Source of the DNA: Coturnix japonica
Taxonomy: Eukaryota > Chordata > Aves > Galliformes > Phasianidae
NCBI RefSeq assembly: GCF_001577835.2
Contig: NC_029519.1
Location: forward strand, 76,951,617-77,015,616
DNA length: 64,000 bases
Direction: 5' to 3'
Shown: one piece after another, positions 1 to 13,517 of the stretch
Numbering within the stretch: the stretch's first letter is position 1
Layout: each line of letters starts with the position of its first letter
Notes under the pieces: generated by a model
Databases searched by the model: none
The model's input: the letters and a program-made list of their open reading frames with translations, nothing else
Told to the model about the DNA's origin: nothing
Program-made: the position numbers and the translations under genes

Positions 1-92
1 TTTCCTGTTTTCTTCCTTAGTAAAATGATGTCTCAGTGCACATCCTTTCTCTCCCTTTGACTTTCAGGGAAAACTTAGAGTCCTGATGACTT

Positions 93-310
93 GTATAGAA
101 TAATATTATAGAATGACAGAATGTCTAGTGTTGGAAGGGAACTTAAAGCTTACCCAGCCCCAGCTTCCTACCGTGGGGTGGTTGCCCCACCAACTCAGGC
201 TACCCATGGCCCCATCCAACCTGGCCTTGAGCACCTCCAGGGATGGAGCACCCACAGCTTTCTGTACAGTATGTCACCACCCTACCTAAAACCTACATTC
301 ATTAACAGCT
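93..310 (-). mobile_element. CR1 LINE fragment (3' end)
   Basis: Reading in reverse, the element ends in the degenerate ATTCTATG-type tail near position 93. Typical CR1 phrases follow, such as the complement of TTGGAAGGGAACTTAAAG and CCATCCAACCTGGCCTTGA. It is a 5'-truncated copy, well diverged. Confidence 0.8.
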
Positions 311-639
311 TGTCTTTCCTCGGGCTTTCCTGCAGTAGAATCTTTCTAATGTTATGCTTTGCTTTTATCTGCACAGATTGGAATTAATTTTGTGGGCTTT
401 TTTCCCCTTATTTTTTTTTTTAATCTTAGGAGACACTCAGATGCTATGACAACAGTTAGCAGGATTAGAAGCTGGGTAGATAATTATTTGACAACAGTTC
501 TGAGTGTAACTAGAGGGGTGAGACAAAGAGGTGGACACGTTTTAATTATGTTTGTAACATCTATCCATTTGTTCTTTTCTGTACTGCATAATTTGCAGGA
601 GGGAAATAAACTTTTTACATGCTCTGATAGTGATAGGAC

Positions 640-905
640 AAGGGGGAATGATTTTGTACTAAAAGATGGGAGATTAAGATTGGCTGTTGAGGGAAAATTT
701 TTACTGAGATGGTGGTGAGGTCCTTGCACAGGTGAATTGTAAATGCCTCAACACTAGAGGTACTTAAGGCCAGGTTAGGTGGGGTCCTGGGCTGCATGAT
801 GTGGTGCCTCATTTAGTGGTTGGCAATATTGACCATTGCACATGGGCTGGAACTAGATGACCTTTGAAGTCCCTTCCATCCCAAGCCAATTTCTGATTCT
901 ATGAT
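640..905 (+). mobile_element. CR1 LINE fragment (3' end)
   Basis: The segment matches the CR1 3' UTR pattern: a gagatggtggtgaggtcc block, GGCTGGAACTAGATGACC, CCCTTCCATCCCAA, and a terminal GATTCTATGAT tail. The 5' limit is approximate. It is 5'-truncated. Confidence 0.75.
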
Positions 906-1164
906 AATATGAATATACTTTTATCACCATCATTCTGAACTACGGCACTGTAATCCAGACCCTGGAATATGAGTATAAACCTGAACCTTTCTGGATCAGC
1001 TCCTGTTAGAAACTAGGGCCTGAAGAGAGCGGGTGAACCTGGGTCTCATCCAGGTCACACCCAAAGGTGGGAAAATGGTCAGGTGGCATTACTAAACCTG
1101 GAAACCTTTGAGGGGAGCACAGAGTTCTTCCTATTTCTTCTTCTCATCTTCATGACAGATCACA

Positions 1165-1499
1165 AGGGGGTCTTGATAAGGGGGGCTGTAAGAAAGAAGG
1201 GTACAAACTCTTAAGCAGGATCTGTTGTGTTAGGACAAGGAGAAGTGGTTTCAAAGTAAAAATGGGGAGATTTCGACAGGATATAAGGAAGAAATTCTTT
1301 ACAATAAGGGTGGTGAGGCACTGGCACAAGTTGCCCAGAGAGGTGATGGCTACCCCATCCCTGGAGACACTGAAGGTCAGGCTGGAGGGGGCTCTGCGCA
1401 TCTGATGGAGCAGTAGGTGTCCCTGTTCATTGCAGGGGAATTGGATTAGGTGGCCTTTAAAGATCCCTTCCAACTCAAATGATTCCACGACTCTATGAC
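1165..1499 (+). mobile_element. CR1 LINE fragment (3' end)
   Basis: Clear CR1 3' region: TTGTGTTAGGACAAGGAGAA, GGTGGTGAGGCACTGGCAC, GTTGCCCAGAGAGGTGATGG, GGATTAGGTGGCCTTTAAAG and the CTTCCAACTCAAATGATTCC tail. It is 5'-truncated and fairly well preserved. Confidence 0.9.
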
Positions 1500-3849
1500 A
1501 GCAAAGTCTTTTGTTCCTTGTTTAGCTTTTATTTTATGCTGTTCAGTTTTAGAAGGGTGTGACAAAACAGCATTGAGAAAGGTTGCCTCTGCTTTTTCCT
1601 GGCTACAGCAGCTTGTGTCAGGTGGACAGAGGGAGGGAGAGGAGACCGCAGTGTCTGCCTGCAGACTGAAAGCCTCCTGAAAGAGCACATGGCTTGCTTG
1701 TAGCAGAGGAGCAGATCTACAGCCAAGTCTCAGAGGTCAAGGAGAGGATACATTCCTAGAGACCCAGAGGGAGACTGTGTGAAGGCTGCTGCGGCCCGTG
1801 GAGGCAGTGCAAATTGATGACTCCAGAGCATCTGGAAGGAGGGACTCATTCTGAAAGGAAATAGAAAACAGGGGGAAAGATTTGTTTTCAAAAACTTTAT
1901 TTAGACTGCATCATCCAAAAGATTTGCATCTGCTTGATTTTAAGGGGTTGCTGTGCTCAAAGGAAACACAGAGATCAGGATCACTTCAGTGTTTTGGGAT
2001 GTGCTTTCTCTGCAGATATAATTGGTGAGCACTACATCGAGGTCAGACCTCATCAGAATCACACCATAACCTCATAAGTTTACATATAAGCTTTCTGGGA
2101 TGAAGGCCCTCTCTTCCTTATTTGGAAATGACTAGAAATTTTAGTAAATTATCCCCAAAGTAATTTATTTGGCCAGTCCTACTCATAGCAGGAGACAACT
2201 GGCTACTATAATGGACTAGAAAACATGGGAAAACAAGCTTGCTGATCAAACTCTTGAATCTGATCTAATTTGTGTTGACAGCTCAGCTCTGGTTAGTACA
2301 AGGGATCTAAGAGCAAACTCCAATACTGTTTTCTCTTTCTCACAATCTTTGCAAGCTTTTCCATGTCGAGATGCTGAAACTGAACATTTGAGCTCTCAAG
2401 GAAAGCATCTATCATACAGTCCACACTGCAAACAAAGTGCATTTTCCATTCAGTTTATCACATCATTAATTTGTAAAATCTGTGGTTCAACATTACATAT
2501 TCATAGATCCATGAGACCCCATATAGTGGGCCAAGTTCTCTGCTGTCCTATATTCTGAGGTAATCCTGGTACAACCCAGCAAAATAAATGCATAAGCTAT
2601 AATGATCAGCAAAAAACACTGATCCCCATGTAAACTGAACATAAAGCACAGCAAACAACCTCTTCCTTTTAACTTTTTTTGAGATAAACAGTGATTTTGA
2701 ACATGGACTGAACTCCACATGTCACATGCACTGCAATCTATAACCATCCTGTATGATACTTACGGAGCAAAGCTGCACCATACTTTATATTGTCTGTATT
2801 ACTGTACACCAGCTGGCTGAGATGTCAATGGATTTGTGTTGGTAAAGATAATAATTCTTATTGCCTAGTTTATTATATTTGATTGCACATTTTTGAAGGT
2901 TCCAACAAAGAAAGCGTGTAAATTAGGTGATATTGTGAAACTGCAGGATTTCTGCTATAAAGTTTTTGGGTTTGTTACGTTATATGTGCAGCTTATCTTT
3001 GTAAATTACTTTGCAGCTCATAGTAGATTTTACAAACTGTTGTCTTCAGAAGTACTTAAGTTATTTTATTTAACAATGGTGGGAAAAAAGGCAGGTCAGG
3101 TAACGCTGTCACAAGATCCACTCACCTGCCGATGAAAAGATGTGACTGCACGTATTCATATCAGTTTTTATAATGCTGGAATACCTATTAGAGGAAAAAA
3201 TATTGATATTGTTGCTGGGGATGATTCAAAACTTGGTAAATTGATGCTTCTGTGAAGCTCACTGTTGGCATCTCAGTATCTCTAGTTTATGCACAGGCAA
3301 TAAGAGAGGCTTGTGTAAGAATAAGTAAGGGCTGCTTACACAAGTTACTTAGCCAAGAGAACTGTCAAAATCACCACTGAGATGAAGAGATCTGTCCATA
3401 AATTAGAACATCATGGAAGGCAAATGCTGATGTAGATTTGGACACAGTGAACACTAAAAGTAGAAGATAATAATGTCTAAGAAATATGTTAGTACTGGTA
3501 GAAACTACTCAAGACTTTTTAAAGGAGCAGCCCAAGAGAAAGATTCAGGACTTCCACTAAAGGCAGAGGATCCACACCTGGAAGATGGTAAGTCTTTTCT
3601 TACATCATATTACAGTGTGCTATAAACATACAGCACTTGATGAAACAGTGCGTTCCGGTAACTTCAAGGGCAATAGTAAGTCAGTGGAGTGCGCAAACAA
3701 CAGATCTTTCCAGGTAGACCTTCTTAATTGTAATGAGAAATCCCAACATAAAAAGTTCAAGGAGTCCACGTTTTTGCCTCTTGGCAAAATGACCCCATGC
3801 ATCAGCTCAGGATGGGAAAAAACTGGCTGAATAGCAGCACAGTGAAAGT

Positions 3850-4487
3850 AACCCAGGGATTACTATGGACATCTAGATGAAAGGGAACAAAAAGCATATT
3901 CACATCATGAATAAAGCAAAATGCATACTGGACTACAACAGGATTTGCAAGGCAAGCAGGCTGAGGGAAGTTGTTACAGCCTCTACTAAGCACTGGTGAG
4001 GTCACACAGCTTAGTGCATTCAGTTCAGAGATTTCCAAATCAAGAAAGATGCTTAGAGGCTGAAGAGTCTCATAGAGGTCCATCAAGGCAACCAGATCGA
4101 AGTACATAGCGAATGAGGAGATCTGAGTGAGCTGAGCTGGTTTAGCAAAGAGGAATTTAAAGGCAATCTTAACATACACTGACTTGGAGGATGTTTCTCA
4201 TCAAAGACAACAAAACTAAAATTCCAGTTAACAACAGATGAGGTAGTAAGGGATAACAGTCTCAGGCAGCACCTTGGGAATTCAGGTTGCTTGGAAAGAG
4301 GAAATTTTCACAAGTATTGTGATACAACACTGGTGCTAGTTACCCAGGGAGGTGGTGGAAATCTCCACCCTTGGTGCTTTTCAAGGCTCAGCCAAAGCTG
4401 GCCTTACCTAGTTGGGGTACAACCCAGATTTGAATAAAATTGAAAAAGAAATGCCCTTCCAACTGGTGTTTCTATGATTCCATTAAA
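3850..4487 (+). mobile_element. Old, diverged CR1 LINE fragment
   Basis: The order of weak matches follows the CR1 3' region: CACTGGTGAGGTCACACAGC, then a block resembling the 'yet ORF end' (GAGTGAGCTGAGCTGGTTTAG), then CCCAGGGAGGTGGTGGAA, and finally CCCTTCCAACTGGTGTTTCT with ATGATTCC. The divergence is high, so the 5' limit and continuity are uncertain. Confidence 0.6.
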
Positions 4488-6636
4488 CAAACTGATAAAC
4501 TGTTTTTTATTAAAGGATTGATTAAATATTCAGTATTGTCCAAAAAAATATTTAGGACTATATTTCTGTCACTGCCACATAGCTTAGCTGAGTCATAATA
4601 ATCATGAAAGAACGTAGTTCTGCCTCTTATACACACCCAAGATTAGTGTTTGTGCTGCTTTTCTGAGTATTAATTACAGAATACAAGACTCATTATTTTT
4701 CTTATTAATCAACATTCATAGTTTAGACTTTATCTGGTCTTGGTCTGGCTTTTTCTATAGTGTTATTTCTAGAGACAGCTAGAAACGTGTCATTTAACAG
4801 TCATGTAGGGTTATTAGTGTCCATATCACAAACGGAAAGCAGGGACTGAGAAAGGAAGAATCTAAATTATTACTGGTCTTTCCCCAGTTCTGTGCTTATT
4901 TGTCCTTTAGTTTCACTGAACTATATTTGCTTTAAAAAACACATGGAATTCATAACTACAAATATGTTTCTGGAACATCTTTGTACTCAGTGCTTGTAAA
5001 TTTTAATACATTCAGTAAGCTTTATGGTAACTTTGAAGAGCAGGCTAAAACAAGAAGTGAAGGATAATATACTTAATGGAATCTGCAAACAGAATCCAGG
5101 GTAGTTAATTAAGATGTGGTCTGGGCAATGGCTTTTCTATTTACAAAAGAAATTATGATATGAGTTTTACATATTTTAAAACAATAGGTCAGATTCTGAT
5201 TATATTCATAGTAGCATAATCAGAGCATATTTCTGTTGATGCTTATTCATATTTATACCAGTGCTTTAGAAAGAAAAGACTAATTATGCATTTCTAGCAG
5301 TGCAGTTCTTTCCAGCACGATACTCGACACCGGTTTAGTTTCAGATGTTAAAGAAGTAAATGAGTTGTATAGATTCCTGAAATATAAACTGATATCAGCT
5401 TATCCTTAATTTGTAGCTAGTGCAGAATATAATGGAAAAAACTTAAATTTGTCTCAAGCTCTTTGTTGAGGCTTAGATGATTATTAATAACACAGGAGGC
5501 TGGAACAGCACTAGAAATGACAAGAAATTAGACAACCATTTATTTAAAGAGCAGTTTTCTTCCATTTCAAGATAAAAAGCTTCTAAAAATAATTTTTCTT
5601 TCTTCAGTAGTAGCAAAAGTGCTGATTTAGAAAACTCTTTCTGTCCATGTTTTCCTTACCTTTGTTGAAAACCAGAGTTTGTTTAGTTTATTAATGGATA
5701 AGAACAAGTTTGATTCTGCCTATGGTAAACCAATCATCTCTTATATATTAAAGACTTGTTTGTCCTGATTTCTACTACCTTTATGACCTTTTGTGCTCTT
5801 GGATGCGCATGTCATCAAATCTAAGTTTTTTCAGCAGTCATCGTGGGCAGTTTAGTTGAAAGTTTGTTTCCAAGCTTTAGGTCATATTTATAACCAAGTT
5901 GTCAAACAGATAACAGAACAGCAGCAAAACTTTATGATAACCTCCCGATTTCAAATGTTTTAAATGTTTTAAATGGGGACATGTTTGATTACCTCAACAA
6001 AATGGTAGCAGCGTTGTGAATTAAAAGTATCCATTTGATAGTGGTTGACTTCATCACATATTTATAAAACACTGTAAAAAATCTTTGCAATGTTGCTTAT
6101 TGTGTGGAGGATTACAAAAGGCTTGATGTTTCCCATTAAAAAATGAAGTGGACATGCATTTAGCCCTCTGCAGTATTATTTGCATTCCACGCAGAGATCC
6201 TCCACAAGCACACAAGCAACTTTGTGAAAGTTGCTGTCACTGATGAATGTGCAGAGGCAGCTGTGTGGAGTTTTTCTCAGTACTCCAAAGCAATATGACT
6301 TTGTTAGCATGGCGGTGTGTCTGAACTAACAGATCTCCTCTTTCAGTCAGTGAATTAGCTTCATGTTCACCATGTGCATGTAGCTTTTGTATCACCAGTT
6401 TCAGAGTTCAGTTGGTGCTAAATTAAGAGCTTCGGCAGTGTACTCTGTCAATTGGCATAAACATGTGTTCAGGGCTTCTTGCATCACCTTCCTTTACAAG
6501 AGGCCATTTTTTCTTCTGAATTCCCAGTACGGTGAGAGAAAAACCCAGCTGGACAGAGAACTTGTAAGAGTATTAGACAGTGACAGATTTTTGTTGTTAT
6601 GTGAAGGATTGGAGTAAGATTTGAAATAAAAAGTTA

Positions 6637-6800
6637 GTGTCATAGGATCATAGGGCTCTTGAGATTGTAAGTGGCCTCAGGATGTCTCCAGCCAAACCTC
6701 TAACTCACAGTAGAGTCAACTTTGAGATCAGATCATACTGCTCATGTTTGTCCAGTCTCATTTTAAAGCATTCAAGGAGGCATTGCAGAAAGTTGAACAA
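6637..6800 (-). mobile_element. CR1 LINE fragment (3' end), diverged
   Basis: The left end is CATAGGATCATAGGGCTC, followed by a block resembling the complement of the CR1 3' UTR (GTAAGTGGCCTCAGGATGTC, TTGTCCAGTCTCATTTTAAA). This is a degraded copy in reverse orientation. Confidence 0.6.
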
Positions 6801-9800
6801 AGCCCCCAAACTGATATGCTAAATAAATAGTCAAATTGAAAACTACCCTACTGGACTGACCATGAGATTTTCTAAGCAGGCTGTATACCCAACCCCAAAA
6901 ATGAATGAAGAAATGAAGTTATATATTATTTCTTTTTTATTGTGTTTGCATGCAGTGCCTCAAAAATATTCTATCTGGTGCTGTAATTAAGCTGTGTTAT
7001 GATAAATGTCTTTGGTTTTGTCTTCAAAACATCTTTTGTTTGAACAAGAGATTTTCTTGCAAGTATCAAAAGTAGATTTAAAAGCAAGTTTTCTCACAGG
7101 TGTCAGAGTCAGATCTACAAGGTTAGAAACTCCTAAATATTCAGCCCGTTGCAGAATTCTGCTATGTCATGTATGCTGTACAGTCTAGTGAGCTAACACT
7201 GCTGGTGCAGGCACTCCACAGATTAACACAGTTCTCTGAATGCTGGCCCTCATCCCACAGCTCAAAATACTAGTCTGATGAGCAGCTCAAAAGAAGCTGT
7301 TTTTTTCCCCCGATCTGTGGAGTTTTGGTGGATATAAGAATGGCCCGAATTCCTGCTCCAACATCCTGTTGCAAGACCCTTTGGAAACCAAAAGAGGCAG
7401 TGGCAGGACAGGCTGGCTGTTGCAGGTACACAGTGGTCTGTATGGATGAGGACCAGGAGGACACAACTGCCTGAGTGTGTAGGACTGGTGAGACCGCTCC
7501 ATACATATCCTGAGCATTAACCATAGGAATGAGGTCACTGATTTGTGATTTAGCTGCTGAGTTAGGGGAGGGGCTTTAAATTGTTTGTTTCTGGTTATGT
7601 TAACTGTTGCCAAGATAACTCTATTCCTAAGAAGATAAGAAGTTATTGAAGCATTGTTAGGATAACCCTGATGATCAAATCATCAGAGTGCTCCAACTGC
7701 TCAGCCCTTATGTGAATCAAGAACCATCAGCTATAGTCTACTATGTCTGAAGGAGTATGGTGAAATAGGTGAAAAAGATTTCTGAAGGATACTTATGCAG
7801 TGGAAGACAGCTTCTGTATTAACATGATAAATGATTGATAAGTGGGCCAAAAATGCTGGTAAAGGTGGCTTTCCATAAAAGCTGAACAGCTTGGGCATTA
7901 GACAGCTCAGCAAACTGCATCATTAAAATGTAAATCAAACCCCGACAGCTACTGCCTTGGGTTCTCCCATCCCCTTCTATGCTGGGAGCTGCTTTTTTGG
8001 TGTGTTCCAAATGGAATGGATGAACTGGTTACTATTGCCACACAGTTTGGGTGAAACTACAATATGTGCTGGGGACGAAACTCAGCGAGAAGCATGGGCT
8101 TTGGTCACTTTGATAGGTAACCTTAGTTTAGTCATTCAGTACTGGCTTACATACCAGGCTTTTCAGTACTAGAAATGAATTAAAAATGGGTAAGACAAGA
8201 ATGATGGAAATGTTTCTTATTGATGTGTAATTACAGTCAATATATCTGGGACTTTTCCTTACTGTGGTCTGAATTCTCAGTGAGCCCTGAATTAAACCTG
8301 TGATCAAGCAAAACAAAACCCAAACAGCAAACAAAACTAAAACCCAAGCAATGCAAAACACAACATCCTTGCAAGAGGAATATCTAGACTCAAAATAAAG
8401 AGTAAATTTGCAATTCTCTTCTAGCAAGTTGAACTTTGATTATAGTCATCAGTGAGAACGTGTAACAAAGTCCAGTTGAGTTTAGATTGAATAACAGATA
8501 GAGATGATTGAATCAGTTAATTATATGTAGATTATATGTGAGCAAGGTGCCTGGTTGATGGAGAGCCTACCAATACATTTGATGGAGACCAGAGAGCTAC
8601 TCATGAGTCATTCATTTGGTCAAACATATATATATATTCAAGGATGAGCTGGATAGATCTCTAGATTCAACTAACTGTAATCACTAGACATTCATTACAT
8701 ATAGTGGCATTTTACATATCTATTTCATATGCGTTTACATAGTTTAGGTGCCTGATACTGCAAACAAAATGGTTATTAGAAAAGATAAGTCGACATTAAA
8801 AGCTGCATTAACTGTTGTTGCAACACCAGTATTGACAGTGTTCATTCTCCTATATTAATGTGTTTTATAAAGTCTTCCAATCAACACTACAGTTTCTCCA
8901 CAGCAAAATATTTTGCTGCTTACCGCTCTGCTACTGAGATCTTACAACTTAGAGGGTGTAGACTGTAAGTAAACCTTTTCGCATTGTTGAGTGTCCATAA
9001 TCGTATCTGTATCCATGGTAACTGCAGGAGAGAAAGTATGGGCGTATAATCCTTCTTAAGTACTACAATATTATGTTTCTCTTGGTAGACAAAGAGGTGA
9101 TAGCTATTCATAAGCATGTTAAATAACCAGCACATATCGAAGTTGAACATATGCTAATTACCAGGAAAGCTGAAATTGTTTTAGTATGATTTTAATGTGT
9201 GATAATAGTTCAGGAGTAGAGAAGGAAAATTTGTGGAGCTTCTTTTTTGAATAAAGTTCAGCAAATTGGCTGATATTAGGAGTAATGTAATTTTTAATTA
9301 GGGATTTTATTTTTTTTCTTCTCATTTTATGTATCATTTTAGGTTAGCAAAAAATTCATAATATTTTAGAAGGTTATGAGTGTCATTAAAAAAAAAACAA
9401 AACTAATTGGACAGAACTTTTGTTTTACACTATCTGTCCTTCACCCATTGAATCTTGGGAAAGGCTGAAGAAACTGTAAGACTATTTATTTTCTTATTGT
9501 CAGAGAAGTGCAAAATTGCACATAGACATTAGCAAAAATAAACTCAAGGCAAATTCCAGCTCTGATGTTTGAGTAAGATAAGCCTTGTGTGCCCACTCCC
9601 TCAAGCATTCAGGGTCTAGAGAGGTATGCATATGAATTGGAAATAGTTGTAACTGAAGAACACGGACTTACAGGCTATTTTGCTGTAAAAGAGAAAGAAA
9701 AGCCTCCTATTCTCTGCACGGGCATAGTTTCTATTTAGCTTCTAGAAGTGGAAGGTTTTTTTTCCTCAGTCGTCGTCTGAGTTTTCAGCTGCAAGCATAG

Positions 9801-9916
9801 ATGATTCTGATCCCACAGCGATTTTTTTCTCCAGCTGCTGGCCCACAGAAATTTGGCATCTGTGGCTTCCCAGCCATGAATGTCATTCATTGAGTACAAT
9901 TATTTTCTTTTTTTTT

Positions 9917-9942
9917 GGGGGGGAGGGAGGACGGGAGGGGGA
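9917..9942 (+). repeat. G-rich tract with G-quadruplex potential
   Basis: Runs GGGGGGG, GGG, GGG and GGGGG are separated by short loops, which meets the simple four-run G-quadruplex pattern on the + strand. The tract is flanked on both sides by long T runs. Confidence 0.75.
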
Positions 9943-12656
9943 GAGTTGTTGTTTTTTTTTTTCTTTTTTTTCCTTTTCTCCAACTTTGAGATACTGAATT
10001 TGGTGTCCTGATGTCCTTTATAGTGTCAGAAATTGATCATGTTCAGCAGCTTCTATTTAAAGAAAAAGGGCCAGAAATCCTCAAATTGATATTTTCTGAC
10101 ATCATTAGGTGTGCTTCTTCTCTGCTTTTCCCCTCGTTCAGCCATGGAGGTGGAAGACAACAGTGTTTATGTGTGTGTGTAATGAGGGCTATAATCTGTT
10201 TTGTTTTCTGATTATCTTCAAAGTGTACTTCAAAGTCTATAATTCCAACAGCAGTCAGGTAGGAAAGTTCAAGATCTTGCACCAGTTGTGTTCCATTAAT
10301 TACATATCTGATTTGAAGAATCTGATGAATTCAATAAATGGGGGCGATGGAGCTCTAGAAAAAGGAACATAGATCTGGAAGGTATCTCAGATGCTCAGTA
10401 CAAGGCATCATGCATTACCATTTTAAAAGAAAACCAACCAACTCCTGTTGTTTTTGATATCTGTCTGCCTAATAGATACTTAGAAACTTCATCATTTTCC
10501 GAGTTAATGACTTCCAGTGATTCAGTTTCTTTCATCATTCTCTTTAATATCTGAGCCAAATTATGCAGCCTGCATGTATTGTTCTGTTCCTGGAGACATT
10601 CATAACTTGTAATCATGGAACTAGAATGGTCTAGTTTGGTGATGTGCCTTTTGACAGCAAGTTTTCCTCGAGAGGAAGAGATTAGTTGGATATATTAAAT
10701 AGCTCTGTTCTGGATGCAGTTAGTTGCTTTGTTCCCATTTTAAGTGTTCTCCTGGAAGTATTGCAGTATGTTACAATAGGTGTGTTTAGCTTGTGATGAT
10801 TGAAGACATTAATAACAAAACCATAGTGAAATTTAAGGATAGTAATACCCTTAAGCCATTTTAACAGTTCTTTGTGCAACATTAATATTAATGGGACTTT
10901 TTTGTAGTTCCTCTAGAAGGTTCCATGGGCTGGGGACATCACCCACTCCTGATGCCTCAGTTCCCTAAAGGATCTGTCGATCTGGAATTCTGTGCCCAGG
11001 AGGGATAAAACTTGATATAATTCACATAACATTCTCTTACAAACACTAAAATAAGTGATGTAAAAATATCCATAAAGTTTCTGAACTTCATTGCTTAGAT
11101 GACTGTGGCTCCTGGAACAGAACTAATCTATGGAAAACATAGGAATTTTCACTGGCATGAATGTTGGATAAAGGAAGGGGTCTTGGAAATAGAGGACACA
11201 CCCATGTCTGAATAGCCTAACCTGCTACAGAGTTCCCATATCTATCCAGATATACGTGAATTGTGGATACTGGCTGCTTTAGTTATATTGAGACTTCTAA
11301 TGGATTGCGTTTTGCCAGGAGAATGATCAATATACACACAGTTTAGACATTCCAGCTTATTTCTTACCAATTTACCTTATGGGGTGGGAGGCAGAAAGGA
11401 AGAAGTAACCATTTAAAGTGCCAGAGAACTCAGACTGTTTTCTTGGTAATCCCCACCTGGTGGACAGTAGTGTATGTGACTTCAACTGTAATCCCACGAT
11501 GGCCTGGGATTTCCATCTGAAAAATAACAAGGCTTTTTATTAGGTTGCTGCTTTCTTTTTTTTCTTATCCCTATGCTGTACCAGCTTATTAGATATCTGT
11601 GAAAGTACTTAAGCAACATTCCTCCCAGTTTCAAAGGAAGACACTATGCAAGACTTTCCTCATGGTCTATTGTAAACTTTTGAACTTAATTTCCTTTGCT
11701 GATCAGCAGCAGTAGCATTTGTTAACCGTGTAGGCAATGGCACAAATCCCTTGTGTTTCCTATGGGAGTTTTAAAAAGGTGCTAAGGAAAATGATTTTAA
11801 ATAAATATTTAACATTATTTTTTAATTAGGTCCCCTCAGGAAACACAATTTTTCATAGGCAATTCAAAGAATTGCAGTGAGTATGTGTAAGTATTACATA
11901 TGTAAGTAGTGTTGTAGAGGACGTATGATTTAACTGTAATAATGAGATTTTTATTTGGGGATTTTTTACTCTGAAGACAGCTAAGAAAAATCTCAGTGCT
12001 TCCCAAAACCACTCTTTCCAAAGAAACCACAATGTTACAGAGCCCTTTCATCATCCAGCATACGGCACTGTAGAACACAAAAATATACACTGTACTACTT
12101 TAAATTAATTCATATTTGCAGGAGACAGCCTGTGTGAGTATGTGCAATTATGAAATGCAACTTTTTTTTCCTCTTGACTTTTTTAGCTGCCTCACCCTTT
12201 TTATTTGAACACATACATATGGTGTGTGAGAGTGAGCAAGCTCTCTGTAAATGTTTGGAAGGAGCATCTGTCAGACAATAAAACTTGCAAGAAAACATGC
12301 TTCTCATTTAAAGTGTATTTGCTAGAGCTATTCCAGTGTTGGAATCGGTTCATTTGTATAGCTTAGAGGCATTAATAAGAACAGAGAACTGTAAAGTCAC
12401 CAGAAAATCCAAACTGTTAGGAGGAATCCAAGGTATTTTTTAAAAGCATTTCGTCTATTCGGCATTACAGTCTTCTGGTAGGGACCCGAACCAGTTGACA
12501 TAGAGGAAACCTCTGGCAGTCCGTCCAAAAAGATTGCAAGCAAGAAGATGACATGTTTTCTGCAAACCTGGAAAGTCTAAAGATTACAATAATTGTTGGA
12601 CCAAAGGGACCCTCTTCAGGCATAAATACCAAGACTCCTACTGTCTTCTCTTGCAG

Positions 12657-12720
12657 ACCAACTCAGCTGCCAGCAAAAGCAGGTGCTCTCCCCTTACCAG
12701 TGCTCCAGAGGAAATATTTA
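12657..12720 (+). other. SPON2: Possible non-coding 5' exon of SPON2
   Basis: A 64-base segment is preceded by a good acceptor (CTTCTCTTGCAG ending at 12656) and followed by a good donor (GTGAGT at 12721). It lies about 0.8 kb upstream of the SPON2 start-codon exon, which itself has an acceptor-like tract just before its ATG. An untranslated SPON2 exon would explain both. This is inferred from splice signals only, and the true first exon and promoter are not identified. A chance pair of splice-like sites is the main alternative. Confidence 0.3.
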
Positions 12721-13517
12721 GTGAGTATTCACAGCTCTTTTTACCAATTAATATACTACTAGTGTCTTAGTTCTGTTTGTATAGTTTTCTCAAAAGAAAA
12801 GAAGCATTTAAATGTAAGGTTTTAAGGCTGTTAGTTTAAACAATTGCTGGAGTTCAACAGTCTGATGCAATTATCTTATTAATTTTAATACAAAAATTTG
12901 CACAGCCTTTGACAGCAACTTAAAAAAATATATTGTTTTTTTAACTACTCTGTAGCTTTGACAGTCTGAAGCCATTTCAATGTATTTTTTATGCACCGGT
13001 ACCAGAAAGTACTTTATATATATTTTAAATGTATTTGATTTTGAATGTTACACCATAAAATAGTCTTTGTTGGACACAAATTTAAAATAAATCATGTCTT
13101 CTGGCAAAGTAACCTGCTATTTAATCTTTAGAAGAATAAATATACCACTAATGTTTTCCACAGAAACAGTTGCTGCTCTAATTAATTCAAGATGTGACTC
13201 TAATAAGATTTCAAAAGAAAATCAGAAACAGATTTTTCTCAGAGGTAGTACTGTGAACAAGGTTAGGATATTTTTATTTTCATTAGAAACACTTGTCCTA
13301 GGTACAGCTACAGATCTGTAGCATATAGCCTGGAAATAGCAAATCTGAATATAATAGAATGTTTCTAGAAGCATAACAGTTTTGGTGCTTGGGATATGAG
13401 TTTTCTTTCTGTTAAAACTTATGCTTTGTTATATTTTATTAGGTAACTCTTACTCCTTTCTGAGCTTAGAGTGACTAATGTGTCTGCATATTTTTTTTTC
13501 TCTGTATGTGGAAGGGA

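Larger units (their letters stand above)
1..12656. other. Gene-free upstream region of SPON2
   Basis: No exon with recognisable protein similarity was found on either strand; open frames are short and look random. Recognisable content is limited to CR1 fragments, a G-rich tract near 9917 and short AT repeats. Stretches such as 1700-3840, 4490-6630, 6810-9900 and 9960-12650 hold nothing I can name. SPON2 distal promoters or non-coding exons could lie here unseen. Confidence 0.6.

Noticed and set aside
2893-3135. Open frame of 80 aa with a vaguely protein-like beginning, considered as a processed pseudogene
   Set aside because: I could not match it to any parent gene, and no poly-A tail or continued similarity was visible downstream.
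3802-4179. 125-aa open frame on the - strand
   Set aside because: It lies antisense to an old CR1 fragment and has no family resemblance.
7190-7620. Non-CR1 block with a GC box and TTTAAA-like words, considered as a solo LTR or promoter
   Set aside because: No terminal TG...CA ends, target duplication or polyadenylation pattern could be established.
11453-11463. Palindrome CCACCTGGTGG, considered as a CTCF or E-box site
   Set aside because: It departs from the CTCF core at two positions and short palindromes of this size occur by chance.
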